Position numbers and translations under genes: made by a program. From assembly GCA_018398585.1 (NCBI GenBank), contig JAGTTD010000001.1, forward strand, positions 27,473,438 to 27,537,437: a stretch of 64,000 nucleotides of DNA. The letters are read 5' to 3'. A model generated the notes under the pieces. It was not told the origin of the DNA, ran no database searches, and saw only the letters and a program-made list of their open reading frames with translations. Source of the stretch: Simmondsia chinensis (Eukaryota; Streptophyta; Magnoliopsida; Caryophyllales; Simmondsiaceae). Below are positions 33,931-45,495 of this stretch, piece by piece; position 1 is the first letter of the stretch; each line of letters starts with the position of its first letter.

Positions 33931-34951
33931 TGAGGGTTAACTAATGATAACGCAATGAGCACCGATATCTACTTTCCATTCGATACATAAGATGTACAGT
34001 TATTACATAGGGTCTGCAGATTAAGAAGATACGCCAATTTTCCTAATTTACGCTCTGTCTACTTATATGAAAGTTACAATAATAACATACCCATCCCTGT
34101 CAGACCATATTCATCATCCCTGACTCTAGAAAATCGGGGCATGCCCACTGCATTGACTTCATCTAATTATATTGCCTATGGTTCACTGTGGAGGTAAAAC
34201 AAACGCAAAATATTGAACACCCTAACCTCATCCAAATGAGTTACACGTATCGCCTATAAATTAACTGAGTATATAAAATCAACCGCCTAGAGCTTTGACC
34301 GGACATGCCTTGCCTATATCAAAATACAACATACTCACAACTTTATGGGTATTACTAACTAAATACACACATACCTAGTGGCTAGTCATGATAGTAATAT
34401 CATTACCTGCATATCACATAAAGCTCAAAACGCTACCAACGCTCATAAGAATAAAGGAACAAAATGCTAAAATTACTCTAAGGTTCAAGAGTCCCTAGAA
34501 ACTCAGATTCTTTTAAACGCTCCTACACAAATGAAGACTTCCCCCTTCAAACAAACAAAGAGATAAAAGGCTCCTTTTAAAATCCCTAAAAGGCTCAGTG
34601 CCTTGTTAAGGTGAACAACACATCAAACACGGTTCCGTGATTAGGCTAAAAGCCCTACTAAGATTCACGATGAGCCATACGCCTAGATATTACCCCTAAT
34701 GATTTTAACGTCTTACTAAATGCCAAAGCCCCGATACAGAGCCTTCTTAGGTCATACACTCTGTTAATTTCGGGTATAAGTCAAAATACACATGGATGAC
34801 AATTACGAAGGGCTAAAGCATAACGTTGAATACCTCCATTGCTAAGGCAAAAGTTGCGCACTAGCAAGCTACGATTAAATATTAACACGTAATCTACCCC
34901 ATGACTGAACTTGCAATGACCGAAGTTCACCCATGGAGATGGGAGAATATA
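33931..34951 (+). other. Element A 3' interior
   Basis: Shared with element B (about 38990-39979). No domain or long frame is present. It ends in the polypurine tract ATGGAGATGGGAG (about 34933-34945), next to the 3' LTR. Confidence 0.45.
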
Positions 34952-35343
34952 TGTTTATAATGCTGGCCCAGTATTTACTCGCCCAGATACCCGCAGCCTA
35001 GAAAGGGGTGCCCCAGAACGGGCGTCCCAGAACGAGGCGCCCACGACTAGAATCGGGCACCTAGTTCTATATAAAGGGGGGAACCCCTCGCTCCACTGGG
35101 GCTCTCTCTTTCCCTCCATGGCAAGCCTCATCTAAGGTAAACCATCACACGCCTCATCTTTCCATTTCCTTTACGATCATCTCTCTAGAGCAATAACCGC
35201 TCAAACTTCCTATTCTTCTTAGGCTAAGAAATACCAAGTCGGGCGTGTAGCTAGAGCTTGTTTTCAGCTCATCCTTACGAACCCTACCTCGTATAGAACT
35301 CTAACACAATGAATAAGCACACTAACCAAATTCGTCATAAACC
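34952..35343 (+). repeat. 3' LTR of element A
   Basis: It starts TGTTTATAATGCTGG and ends TAAACC (expected TAAACA). A TATA motif CTATATAAAGGGG lies at about 35069-35081. It shares the CAAGCCTCATCTAAGGTA block with the LTRs of element B. Confidence 0.85.
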
Positions 35344-36436
35344 GTCCCCTTAATAGATTCACAAATATGCGAACATATTCTAGAATCATTGGCCGAAGTA
35401 TTTCATATTTTTGACATTTGGAATTACTACGGAAATTGTTTCAGTATTATTGAATTGTTCGAGAAGGGTGAGTCGGGAACTATGGCGAGAGATGTGAGAA
35501 AATTAACTATAGTAGTTAAAACTACTTTCGCTTACGGATATCTAATAGAGGGGTTAATGGTTGCAATAAAAGTTATTTGAGAAATTGTTGAGTGAATATA
35601 TCTAATTTAAGAGTGCAGTAAAACTTATTTAGTAGAATTAGGCTTTAGTAAATGGTAATCAATTGTTATCATGAGATGATAATCAGATTTGACCCATTTG
35701 GAGTTAGAGTTAAATTGTCCCTAAAGTCCCTTCGCAAGCCTCAACTTAAGCACTGTTTGAAAATACTTAAAAAATGAATTAATAAAATGTATTATTTATT
35801 TATGAGATAAATAATTTTTTATGCTAAACAAATATTCATGAGACTGTTATATAATACGACAAATATCTTGTTTTAAATAAAGAAAAAAGGGGAAAATGCT
35901 AACAAGTCAAAATCTGTGCATAATGCTACTGACCTATCCTCGAGCGCCACTTGGCGCGTTGGATAAGGGCCTTGCCAGGCAGAGCAGATAACAATCCACG
36001 CCCAACTATACTAACCAATTGGAGGTTGACACTGTTAGGAACAATGTCCTAGAAATCCAAATTTTGCCCTGTAAATGTTACTTTATTAAAGAATAAAATT
36101 ATAGTTTCAGTTGTTTCTGTTTATAATACTGGCTCGGTATTTGCTTGCCCAGATACCTGTGACTCAAAAACTAGGCACCCAGCGGCCCCAAACCCAACTC
36201 CTAGCCGACTTAAAGTTCTATATAAAGGGGCCCTCACCCCTTCCCTTTGCAAGCGAGACCCCTCTCTCTCTCTCTCCATGGCCAGCCTCATCTAAGGTAG
36301 GCCATCACACGCCTCGTCCTCCCATCGTCTTTTATGATCACCTCTCTGGACCAATCAAGCCTCCTACTCCTCTTAGGCTAAGAAACTTCAAGTCCGCCGT
36401 GTCGTTAGAGCTTGTAACGAAAGTTAGTTCAAATAG

Positions 36437-36496
36437 GATTGGAATAGTTTAGAATTGGTTCATTTTCTCTTCGTTACAATTCTAAACTATTCCAAC
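36437..36496. repeat. Inverted repeat at the deletion junction of element B
   Basis: GGAATAGTTTAGAATTG (about 36440-36456) and CAATTCTAAACTATTCC (about 36480-36496) are perfect reverse complements around a loop of about 23 bases. The right arm is native sequence, as in element A near 31290. The left arm lies where the LTR end and about 2.5 kb of interior are missing. Confidence 0.75.
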
Positions 36497-37265
36497 CCTG
36501 ATAGTCGAACAAGTTATATTCATTGACTAACCAGCCAATAGAAAAGCATGTCTATGCTTGCAGGCCACTATATCGAGTGACCAAGTTCACTGTAATACAT
36601 ATTTCGTATAAGGAACCATACTTTACTAGATCTTTGCCCGCAAATTATCAAGTTAGCCATTAAACACAACAATTCTAAATTAGGGGTATTAAGGGAAAGA
36701 AGTCATCAACTATATCTTTCTGATTCCAGAATACACAACAAACACAATCCAACACCAAGACACAAGTGCAAATCAAAAGGTACATATAAGCACCGAGTTC
36801 AAAAGTGATGAAAGCGCTTATAACAAGACGGCAAATTTACATGATTCACTCTAAGGACTTTATTTGGGCATATAAGAGACCTCGTAACTATCTCTAAGCT
36901 CACGAAACATTTGATTCTTCTTATAAGGTCACTCCATTCGTAGTTAACTCAACTGATCCGTGAATCTCTTGCTTGCCAACTTATACGTGCAAAAGGCAAC
37001 CATCAAAACAAAATATTCATCAAATCCCAGCTTAAGATGCCACATCACCCCTAAAGATCCTAACTATCAGCCATGTGCCATAGCACCCACAATCTTCCTA
37101 CACAATGTTAAAAGAACTATTTAACTTGCGAGATGAAATCCTACCACGACGCAATTTCATCGTCTCTCTATATCAATGATTCTACATACCTTTTAAACTA
37201 GCTTCCAGAGATGAAATTAACTTAGTAAAGCATAAACCAACAATGAGTTTACGGTAAGCCGATCT

Positions 37266-37465
37266 TTCTTTCAATGGGGGTGTACATCTTTTTAAGACTG
37301 GGGGACTTCGCCTCGGTTATTTCCTTAACAGTGGCATAAATCTTTTTAAGACTGGGGGACTTCGTCTCAGTTGTTTCCTTAAAGATGGCGTCAATCTTTT
37401 TTATGACCGGGGAGTTCACCTCGGTTGTTTCCTTAATGAGGGCATAAATCTTTTTAACTGGACGG
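37266..37465 (+). repeat. Element B array 3: about 4 units of 54 bp
   Basis: Same unit as 32090-32520 (GGGGGACTTCGCCTCGG, TTTCCTTAACAGTGGC), with fewer copies. Confidence 0.8.
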
Positions 37466-37614
37466 TAGCTTAAAGGTTAGGAGATTTCACCCTCAAATCA
37501 CATACCAGATGTTACCTCCATCACAAAGGCTAAACCACTCCAAAATCAAAAGGCTTCACAGTCAGCAATGGTTGGAAGTACATTCTCTTCGCATGACACA
37601 AATCAGGTCAAAAC

Positions 37615-37735
37615 AATTACAAGTCAAGAACTACCTCAATATTGCCGCGTTATACAATATCATAGCATATCCAAAAGACTTCACCCTCAATATTGCTGCG
37701 TTATACAACATTATAGCATATCCAAAAGACTTCAC
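37615..37735 (+). repeat. Short tandem duplication in element B (about 57 bp)
   Basis: CAATATTGCYGCGTTATACA, then ATCATAGCATATCCAAAAGA and CTTCACCCT, occurs twice in a row. Element A has a single, diverged version near 32735-32785. Confidence 0.6.
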
Positions 37736-38640
37736 TACCCATCAGAAATCAAATTATAATTGTCAAGCTTTGTTGCTTATAGCAATTTGACAAAAAATTT
37801 CTAATAGAAGAATCTAAAATGAACCGCGTCTATTATTACACTTGAGCAATTTACACTTTAACCAACCTTCCGCTAAGCTATTTAGTACCACAACCGATCA
37901 ACAACTTAGTAAGAGCAATGTAAGATATTATCTTTATTTGCTTAGCCACCCTTATAAGCGCATACATGCTGTGGTGGTGCGCAATTGGTAATTCTAAACC
38001 GAGGAAACAACTTCTTCACAATCATGACCGCAATAGTAAAAACCCCTTCTGAGAGTGATAATCTAAATAGGTAACAATAAAAAAAATAGTCCAATACCCA
38101 CGATAATCTATTTCAAGGTGCCCTTGGACTTTCTTACAAGTGATCTAAAACTCCTTTCACAGCCTATTCGATCTAGCAATGGTTGCTATCAACGAGGCAA
38201 CATATAATAAAGGATCACTGAGTCCCTAAAAATAGTTCGCATTCATAAGGCTAGAATAACAGGACTGATATGTACCAAAGAATGTGTATGCCATATCAAT
38301 GACATCCTTAGAGGTCTTTCGTCAGTAACATCCTATAAACTTACCTTATAGAGTTTTTCTATATTCAACGCCAACATAGGTGACCCACCACAGGCTATCA
38401 AAAATCATCTTTGGTAAGTCACACATTACGCATAAATGCTTATCATCCCAGTATTAGCGAGGGTTCATGTTGTCTATTTATAACCACTTAACATAAGCCA
38501 TGTCAAGCTCATCAGTTTGTAAATAAACGTCTAGGCAAACGAATGCAAGCCATGGACATCCTTTGAGAATGATATACCACATAGTTGGCATATTGCTTAG
38601 AAGGTATCTTATACATGACACCTGACAACTACTCAAGTAA

Positions 38641-38960
38641 ATGTTTATCACCATGGCCCGCCCTAGTGCAATCACCCGCAGCTGGTGCAATGCTTATCAC
38701 CATGGTCCGCCCTGGAGCAATCACCCGCAATGGGCACAATGCTTATCACCATGGTCTGCCCTGGTGCAATCACCCGCAATGGGCGCAATGCTTATCACCA
38801 TGGTCCGCCCCGGTGCATTCACCCGTAATGGTCCACCCCGGTGCAATCACCCGTAATGGGTGTAATGCTTATCACCATGGTCCGCCCCCGTGCAATCACC
38901 CGCAACGGGCGTAATGCTTATCAACATGAACCACCCTGGTGTAATCACCCGCAAGGGTGC
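38641..38960 (+). repeat. Element B array 4: about 6-7 units of about 49 bp
   Basis: Same unit as 33670-33930, with ACCCGCAATGGGCGCAATGC and TTATCACCATGGTCCGCCC. One unit is shortened. Two plus-strand frames stay open through it (38585-38914 and 38641-38856). Confidence 0.8.
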
Positions 38961-39979
38961 AATACCTGACGCCATGACTCACTTGAGGGTTATCTAAAGA
39001 TAGTACATTGAGCACCAATATCTACTTTTCATTCAATATATATAATATATAGTTTATTTCAGAGGATTTGTAGGTTTAGAAGAGACGCTAACCTTCATGG
39101 CATCTGCAACAATAACATACCTGTCCTTGTCAAACTAGTATGATATATTCATCATCCTTGATTCTAGAATATCGGGGCTCACTCACCGTATTGACCTCAT
39201 TCAAGTATGTAGCTTATGGATCACTCTTACTGTAGAAAAATGCAGAATATTGAAAACCCTAACCTTATCTAGTTGTGTTACAAATATCGCCTATATAATA
39301 GCTGAGTATATTAAAACAACCACCTGGAGCTTCGACCAGATTTTCCTTGCTTGTCGAAATAATTTGATCAAAATGCATCATACTTACCACTTTATGGATA
39401 TTATCACAACAAACATGCCCAGTAGCAAGTCATGATAGTAATATCCTTGCATACTTATCACATAAAATTCAAAACGCGGCAAGAGCTTGTAATAATAAAG
39501 GAACAAAATTGTGCAAATACTCCAAGGTTCAAAAGTCCCTAGAAGCTCAGCTTCTTGTAAACACTCCTACATAAATAAAGATTGCCCCATTCAAACAAAC
39601 AAAAAGATAAAACACTCTTTTAAAATCTCTAAAAGGCTAAACACCTTGTTAGGATAAACAGTGTGTTAAACACTCTGTTAAGATCCACAATTGGGCTAAA
39701 TGCCTTGTTAAGATTCACGCGCCCATGTACGAGCCAAAATGACTTAAAATGCCAAAACCTCGATACACTGCTTACTTAGGTCATACACTTTATTAACTTC
39801 GAATAAAGTTCAAGAAACAAAGGAATGACAATTACGAAGAGCCAAAGCATAACGCTAAATACCTCCTCACTTGGGCAAACATTGCGCACTAGCAAACCAC
39901 GGTTAAGGACTAACGCGTAATCCACTCCATGACCAAACTTGGAATGACTGAAGTTCGCCCATGGAGTGGGGGGAGTATA

Positions 39980-40401
39980 TGTTTTTAATACACTAGCTCG
40001 GTATTTACTCGCCCAGATGCCACGACCCAGAAAGGGGCACCCCAGACTGGCTGCCCCCGAACCTGGCGCCCAGCACGCCCAAACCCAACTCCTAGCCAAC
40101 ATAAAGTTCTTAATAAGGGGGCCTCACCCCTTCCCTTGGCAAGCGAGACCTCTCTCTCTCTCTCTCCCTCTCTCCATGGCAAGCCTCATCTAAGTTAGGA
40201 CATCACACGCCTTGACCTCCCATCGTCTCTTACGATCACCTCTCATGAGCAATAATCATTCAAGTCTCCTACTCCTCTTAGGCTTAGAAACATCAAGTCA
40301 AGCGTGTAGCTAGAGCTTGAGTTCATCTCATCTTACGAACCCCATCTCATACAGAAGTCCAATACGATGAATAAGCACACAGACTAAATTTGTGGCAAAC
40401 A
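39980..40401 (+). repeat. 3' LTR of element B
   Basis: It starts TGTTTTTAATACACTAG, is preceded by the polypurine tract ATGGAGTGGGGGGAG, carries a CT-rich run (about 40151-40175) and ends GCAAACA. Confidence 0.85.
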
Positions 40402-42316
40402 ATTTCCTTAATAAATTTGTGTAAGTGAGCATATATATGGCATGTGATTTTTGTTACTAACATCCATGAGTTGAGTAGTCCTCAACCTAGAATTTACATG
40501 TTTCTTCTAAGTGGTTTATGAGATTAACCCACATATAGACTTGGAACAAATGGTATAGATTGTTGTTTGAAAAACTCGTAGTCAAAGACAAGTTTGGACC
40601 ACTTGTATGCTAAGACTATAACGTGACACTTTAGATGACTTGTCTTGGATATGTGGATGGTGATCCAAAAGTGTTATGTTAGTGTGTTTAATAAGATTAA
40701 TACAGTGAGTTGGACCATGGGAGTTACTTGTTTATAGACTACTATGGGAGATGAGTGATTCATGCTATATTGTTTCAATGACGACTCTAAACCCTGAGTG
40801 TATTCTGGACTTGTGCATGGAATGTTAGTTACTTTAGTGTACTATAAGTACGGTGTTTACAAATGACTGAATTCTCACGTATACTGGGTAGCGGCATAAA
40901 GTGTGAAAGGACTAGGTATTCTATACGGAATCTACAGTCTCTTATGGAATAAAGATGTCCCCTTAGTTGATTCGCAAGTGTTTGAATAATTCGGAATCTT
41001 TGGCAAAATGTTCCAAGTGTTTGACATTTGGAATTTATATTGTGAATTTGTTCTAATATAAATAAATTATTCAGTAAAAGGTGAGTCGGGAACTAATAGA
41101 AAAGTTGTGAGAAAAATATTGGAAGTAATTATAATTATTTTTTATCATGGACATCTAGAGGAGGGGCAATACAGTCTATTTGAGAATTATCGTATAAATA
41201 ATTTAAGTCTAGAATGCAGCAAGATTTATTTAGTGGAATTAAATCTTATTAAATGGTAATTACATTTTATGATGAGATGATAATTAATTTAAACCATTTA
41301 AAACTAGATTTAAATTGTTCCTCAGGTCCCAGAGCAAACCTCTATTTTTATTGCCGTCAGAAAAATATTAAAGAATTGATAAGATGAATTATTTATTCAT
41401 GAGATGAGTAAATTTAAATTTTCCAAATATTATTAATGAGATGAATAAAAGTTAAAAATTATAAAATAAAATAACTTTTTAAAATTAAACTTTATAAGAT
41501 AAATTTTTACATGTGAAAAATAAAGCAAAAACATAAAAAAGGAAAAAAGATGTAGACATACGTGTTGGCCAGCACGCGAAATGTGTTGCATGCTAGAGGC
41601 CACCATTGGGGGGATATGCGCCTTCGTGCGTGGACCACTTGGAGCATGCCACGTGGCACGCTCTTGGGCAGCCTGCGGCAGCGATCCGCGACCAACTACT
41701 GCATGACACATAGCACATTTTTGAAATTTAAAAGCATGCGGTTTGTAATATTGATATGACGTCTTTTTTTTGCTCAGATCCCACATCATCAATTTTGCTA
41801 TTTTTTGCTCCGGTATCCTACTATACATAGGGGTACAGATTTTAAGATTTGGCATCCAATTCAATTGAATTAAAAATTAAAAATTAAAGGTTTTCGAAAG
41901 TATTGACCTTTGGAGATCTAATTGGAGAGAAAATTTTCCTTTGAAAATTTTCTTTGCTCAGTTTGATATTTTTCAAAGTCCACTCTCCGGGCATCATTGA
42001 GGTCGTTACATTGAAGGCTGCTGGGTCTCGGTTTTCTCAGAGTTTTTTTATTATTCTTTCAATTTTCTTTATCTGGAGCAATTCCAGGTATTCTTTTTTC
42101 CTTCTCTTTTAAGTTTTTCGCTGTTCTATTTAGTTATTGTAATTCTAATTATCTAGTTTTTATTCATGCCGTTATTATGAATGTATTAGAATCGAGGCCC
42201 ATAGATTTAAAATAAAGAATTTTAAATCGCTTAGGCTTAAAATTAGGAATTTTAAAATGTTCTGCTGCGTCAACTTTGTTAAACTTAGGGAAATTTTATA
42301 AAATTCATCCCAACAA

Positions 42317-42331
42317 TTGGTATTAGAGCCA
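42317..42331 (+). promoter_or_regulatory. Primer binding site of copia copy 2
   Basis: TTGGTATTAGAGCCA follows the LTR end. It differs by one base from the classic initiator-Met primer site TGGTATCAGAGCC. Confidence 0.85.
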
Positions 42332-42830
42332 ATCTTTGATTATTTTTATAATATACATGATAGATATAATAAGAACAAAATAAATAGACTTGCAATTTAA
42401 TAAAACAGAGATTTTATTAAGAAGGAAAGATAGTTTAAGTACCTGTTTAAATTGATAACGAATTAATAGTTAATTAAGATTAGTTAATGTATATTAATTA
42501 AAATTGCATTCATATTATTCGCATGATGAGATTGTGCATATTTGATCAAGACTTACGAAATTGTATAAATTGATCTAATAAAATAAAATTCAATTATTTT
42601 TTAAAATCATAATAATAATATTTTTTAAATGTTGGTGCTGAAGTCGCAATGGCGTGTCACTGTTGTGACAATGAGGTGGCAATGACGTCAGCAAATTTTA
42701 AAAATTAAAAAAAATTTGGGACGTATAGACGTCAATACTAGTTTATAGTATAATTAATTTAATTTTTGAATGAGATTCTGAAAGAGATTATAAGATAATC
42801 TAAGTTGTAAATGCAAGTTAATTAAAACCA
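42332..42830 (+). other. Leader of copia copy 2, cut off by the chromovirus
   Basis: AT-rich leader related to 23640-23830 (shared GAATGAGATTCT and a poly-AT stretch). It ends at 42830, where the chromovirus LTR starts. No further copia body is found on the far side of the chromovirus at 48496. Confidence 0.6.
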
Positions 42831-43162
42831 TGTTATGATTCAAGATCAATCTTGTATCATAACATAGGATAGGTGAAGTATTAGAGTGAAGATGAGAAGA
42901 GAATTGGAGAAATAGATGAGAAGTAGAGAGAGTTAGGGTTGAGAAAAGAGGAATTCAATATTATCATTCATCAATGAACAACTTACAATACAAGCCAAAC
43001 ACTTTATACCACGAATCACTTAAGTCGGTTGAACCAAATTCAATGTACTAACCGACTTAACTAACTCAAGGCAATAACAAGCATTTCCCGCCATACAACC
43101 TTATTTGAAAACAACACATGAATTGCCACTACAATGACCACCTCTAAATTTGTATCATGACA
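42831..43162 (-). repeat. 3' LTR of the left chromovirus
   Basis: Minus-strand start TGTCATGATACAAATTTAG at 43162; end ...CTTGAATCATAACA at 42831. The polypurine tract AAGGAGGGGGTAT (43163-43175) adjoins. The outer 34 bases (42831-42864) form a near-perfect hairpin, TGTTATGATTCAAGAT against ATCTTGTATCATAACA. Confidence 0.75.
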
Positions 43163-43190
43163 ATACCCCCTCCTTAGCATCATTCTTGAC

Positions 43191-44139
43191 TCAAGAATGA
43201 AATAAAGGAAATTGGCTCCTTAGGAAATTCAAATTCTCCCAAGTAGCAACTTCCTGATTCAAATTAGTCCACAGCACTAACACTTCTTCAACTGATTTGT
43301 TTTGCTTCCGAACTTCTCTGGACTCCAAAATAGCTGCAGGCTCTTGCTTGAGCCTCCCATCTGAAGTAGCCACTGGTGTAACCTTCAAGTTGATCCTGCC
43401 TTCTGCTACATGTTGCTTTAGCAAAGACACATGGAAAATAGAATGCACATATGAGTCAGGTGGCAACTCCAATCTATAAGCTACTTGTCCAATCTTCACC
43501 AAAATCTTGTATGGACCAAAGAAACGAGCACTAAGCTTCACATTTTTGCGTACTGCCACACTAGCTTGCCTATAAGGCTATAATTTCAAATAAACAAGAT
43601 CTCCCACTTGGAAGGACTTATCACTTCTTTTCTTATCAGCAAAGAACTTCATCCTAGCTTGAGCGAGCTGCATATTGTCCTTCAATTGATGTACCAATTC
43701 TTTCCTCAGCATAAACAGATCATTAACTCTACTCACAGAAGAGGTAGCACCCTGTATTAGCACAGGGAGATGGAGGATCATAGCCATAAAAAGCATTGAA
43801 TGGAGTTGTTCCCAAAGCAGCATGCAAGTGTCAATTGTACCAGAACTCCACCAAGGCTAACCATATATTCCAATGCTTTGGGTAGCTAAAAGTCATACTC
43901 CTCAAATACTGCTCCAAACATTGATTCACCCTTTCAGTCTGTCCATCGGTTTGTGAGTGATATGAAGAGCTCATGGCCAAAGAAGAACCCAACAGCAAGA
44001 AAAGCTCACACCAAAAATTACTGGTGAACAACCTATCCTGATCAGATATGATGGACTGAGGCAGACCATGGAGTGTGTAGATGTTGTCCAGGAATATTCT
44101 TGCAAGTTTTTCAGCTGAAATTGGATGACTCAAAGCCAA
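43191..44139 (-). pseudogene. Chromovirus integrase core and chromodomain
   Basis: 43831-44139 holds the integrase core: LHGLPQSIISDQDRLFTSNFW and SSYHSQTDGQTERVNQCLEQ, the latter with the catalytic-Glu neighbourhood. 43578-43823 continues (ADKKRSDKSFQVGDLVYLKL). 43191-43559 contains the GPYKILVKIGQVAYRLELP motif and a C-terminal chromodomain with LVLWTNLNQEVATWENLNFL. The chromodomain directs insertion toward modified chromatin in this family. Frames are separated by one or two breaks. The DDE residues before 44139 lie in a more damaged part. Confidence 0.85.
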
Positions 44140-44432
44140 AAAAGCTCAAACTTGGTGAATCTATCCACAACTACCCAAATTACTTCTGTGCCTTCAGACT
44201 TAGGCAATCCCTTAATAGAATACATACTTATGTATTGTCATGCTCTATCAGGAATAGGTAAGGGCTGCAGCAATCCTTGGTAGTGCATATGACTGGACTT
44301 AGTACGCTGGCAAACATCACTAGCCTGAACAAAGTCCACGGCATCCTTTCTCATACCATGATAATGGAAGTACTGCCTTAACCTTTGATATGTCCCTTCA
44401 ATACCAGAGTGTCCTCCCCAAGCTAACCCATG

Positions 44433-45495
44433 TCAAGCTTTGATTATTTGTCTCCTTAAATTAGTCACCGAGTCAATGTATAACTTCCCTTTTATTCTCA
44501 CAATTCCATGAGCCACAGTCACATCACACTTTTCACCAGAAGAGCTATTCTTGATGCTAAATGATGTGATATATTCCTGAGCAAGGCTATCACCATTATA
44601 AGACTTATGCATCTCTTCCATTCAAGAAGGTAGGACCATAGAAATAGCGGAACAAGAAGCCTGCTCAACCCCCTCAAACTTACGTGACAAAGCATCTGCA
44701 GCTAAGTTTTCCTTGCCCTTGAAGTACTCAATTGAATAGTCAAGCCCCAACATCTTCATGAGGCCCTTACGCTGCAATCTTGTAGTGATCTTCTGGTCTA
44801 ATAAGTACTTCAAACTTTGATGATTTGTTCTTATAACAAAGTGCTGTCCATCCAAGTAGTGCCTCCACTTCTTAACTGCTAACAGAATTGCCAAATACAC
44901 CTTCTCATAAATGGATAATCCCAATTGCTTGGGACTTAGACCCTGGCTCAAGAAAGTTTCCCATTTGTGAAAGAATAGCTCCCACACCAGTGCCACTAGC
45001 ATCAGTCTCCAAGGTGAAAGGAACACTAAAATCAGGCATAACAAGCAACGGAGCTGAACACATTACTATCTTCAAACAATAAAATGCTTCTTGATCCTTC
45101 TTTGACCACTGAAAGGCATCCTTCTTGAGTAAATCAATAAGAGGCTTAGCAATCATACCATATCAAGCCACAAACTTTCTGTAATAACCTGTTAAGCCCA
45201 AAAACCCTCTCAACTGTTTAAGAGAAATAGGTATTGGCCAATGTTTCATCACATCAACCTTAGCTGGGTCAGTAGCAACACCTTCTGAAGAAATAATGTA
45301 GCCCGAATATTCTACCTTACTCTGAGCAAATGTACACTTGGCAAGCTTGGCAAATAACTTGTGCTGCCCCATCAGTTCAAATACTTGTCTCAGATGATCC
45401 ATATGTGCTTCAAGTGAGGGACTATACACCAATATGTCATCAAAGAAAACCAGGACAAACTTCCTCAATAGGGGCTTGAAAATTGAATTCATCAA
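44433..45495 (-). pseudogene. Chromovirus RT palm/thumb and RNase H (left element)
   Basis: 45163-45495 has the RT catalytic block [19 protein letters not shown], then a [20 protein letters not shown] segment. 44905-45156 and 44622-45044 hold RNase [36 protein letters not shown] and GKENLAADALSRK. 44433-44621 is the start of the integrase zinc region. The FFDD core of RT and the RNase H D-E-D positions are preserved, but frameshifts split the polyprotein. Confidence 0.85.

Larger units (their letters stand above)
28234..35343 (+). mobile_element. Element A: non-coding, minisatellite-rich LTR retrotransposon
   Basis: LTRs are 28234-28703 (TGTTTATAAT...TAAACA) and 34952-35343. The primer site after the 5' LTR is TTTGGTGCCGTCCGTGGA (28705-28722). 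The polypurine tract before the 3' LTR is ATGGAGATGGGAG. The target duplication is ATCCC (28229-28233) and GTCCC (35344-35348); the empty site in copia LTR 2 reads GTCCC, which confirms the insertion. No gag or pol was recognised in 6.2 kb of interior. Instead there are four tandem arrays (28961-29950, 30003-30860, 32090-32520, 33670-33930) and a low-copy segment shared with element B. It is a non-autonomous element that must borrow all enzymes. Orientation is plus. Confidence 0.8.
27989..36032 (+). repeat. 3' LTR of copia copy 1, interrupted by element A
   Basis: The LTR starts TGTTGGAATTGG directly after the polypurine tract. 27989-28233 lies before element A and 35349-36032 after it. The second part aligns with the LTR of copia copy 2 from GTCCCCTTA (about 40952) through GACATTTGGAATT and GGTGAGTCGGGAACTA (about 41080) to about 41480. 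The distal LTR end is absent: sequence passes directly into the start of copia copy 2 at 36033. Confidence 0.75.
36118..40401 (+). mobile_element. Element B: deleted relative of element A
   Basis: The 5' LTR is truncated (36118-about 36418, TGTTTATAATACTGG, with TATA box CTATATAAAGGGG). The 3' LTR is 39980-40401. The near-matching target duplication is GTTTC (36113-36117) and ATTTC (40402-40406). The interior from about 36470 matches element A from about 31290. The LTR 3' end, primer site and arrays 1 and 2 are gone. The junction is a short inverted repeat. Arrays 3 and 4 persist. It cannot prime cDNA synthesis. Confidence 0.8.
36033..42315 (+). repeat. 5' LTR of copia copy 2, interrupted by element B
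   Basis: The LTR starts TGTTAGGAACAATGTCC at 36033 and ends ATCCCAACA at 42315, so the termini are TGTTRG and CCAACA. Element B (36118-40401) splits it; without B the LTR is about 2 kb. The primer site follows directly. 40560-40950 is present here but absent from the visible part of LTR 1. Confidence 0.75.

Noticed and set aside
33664..33944. Three overlapping genes on the plus strand
   Set aside because: They are the same 49-bp unit read in three phases. At most one unusual property, reported as a finding.
41433..41864. 143-codon frame on the minus strand
   Set aside because: It lies inside the copia LTR, shows no domain and has a low-complexity tail.
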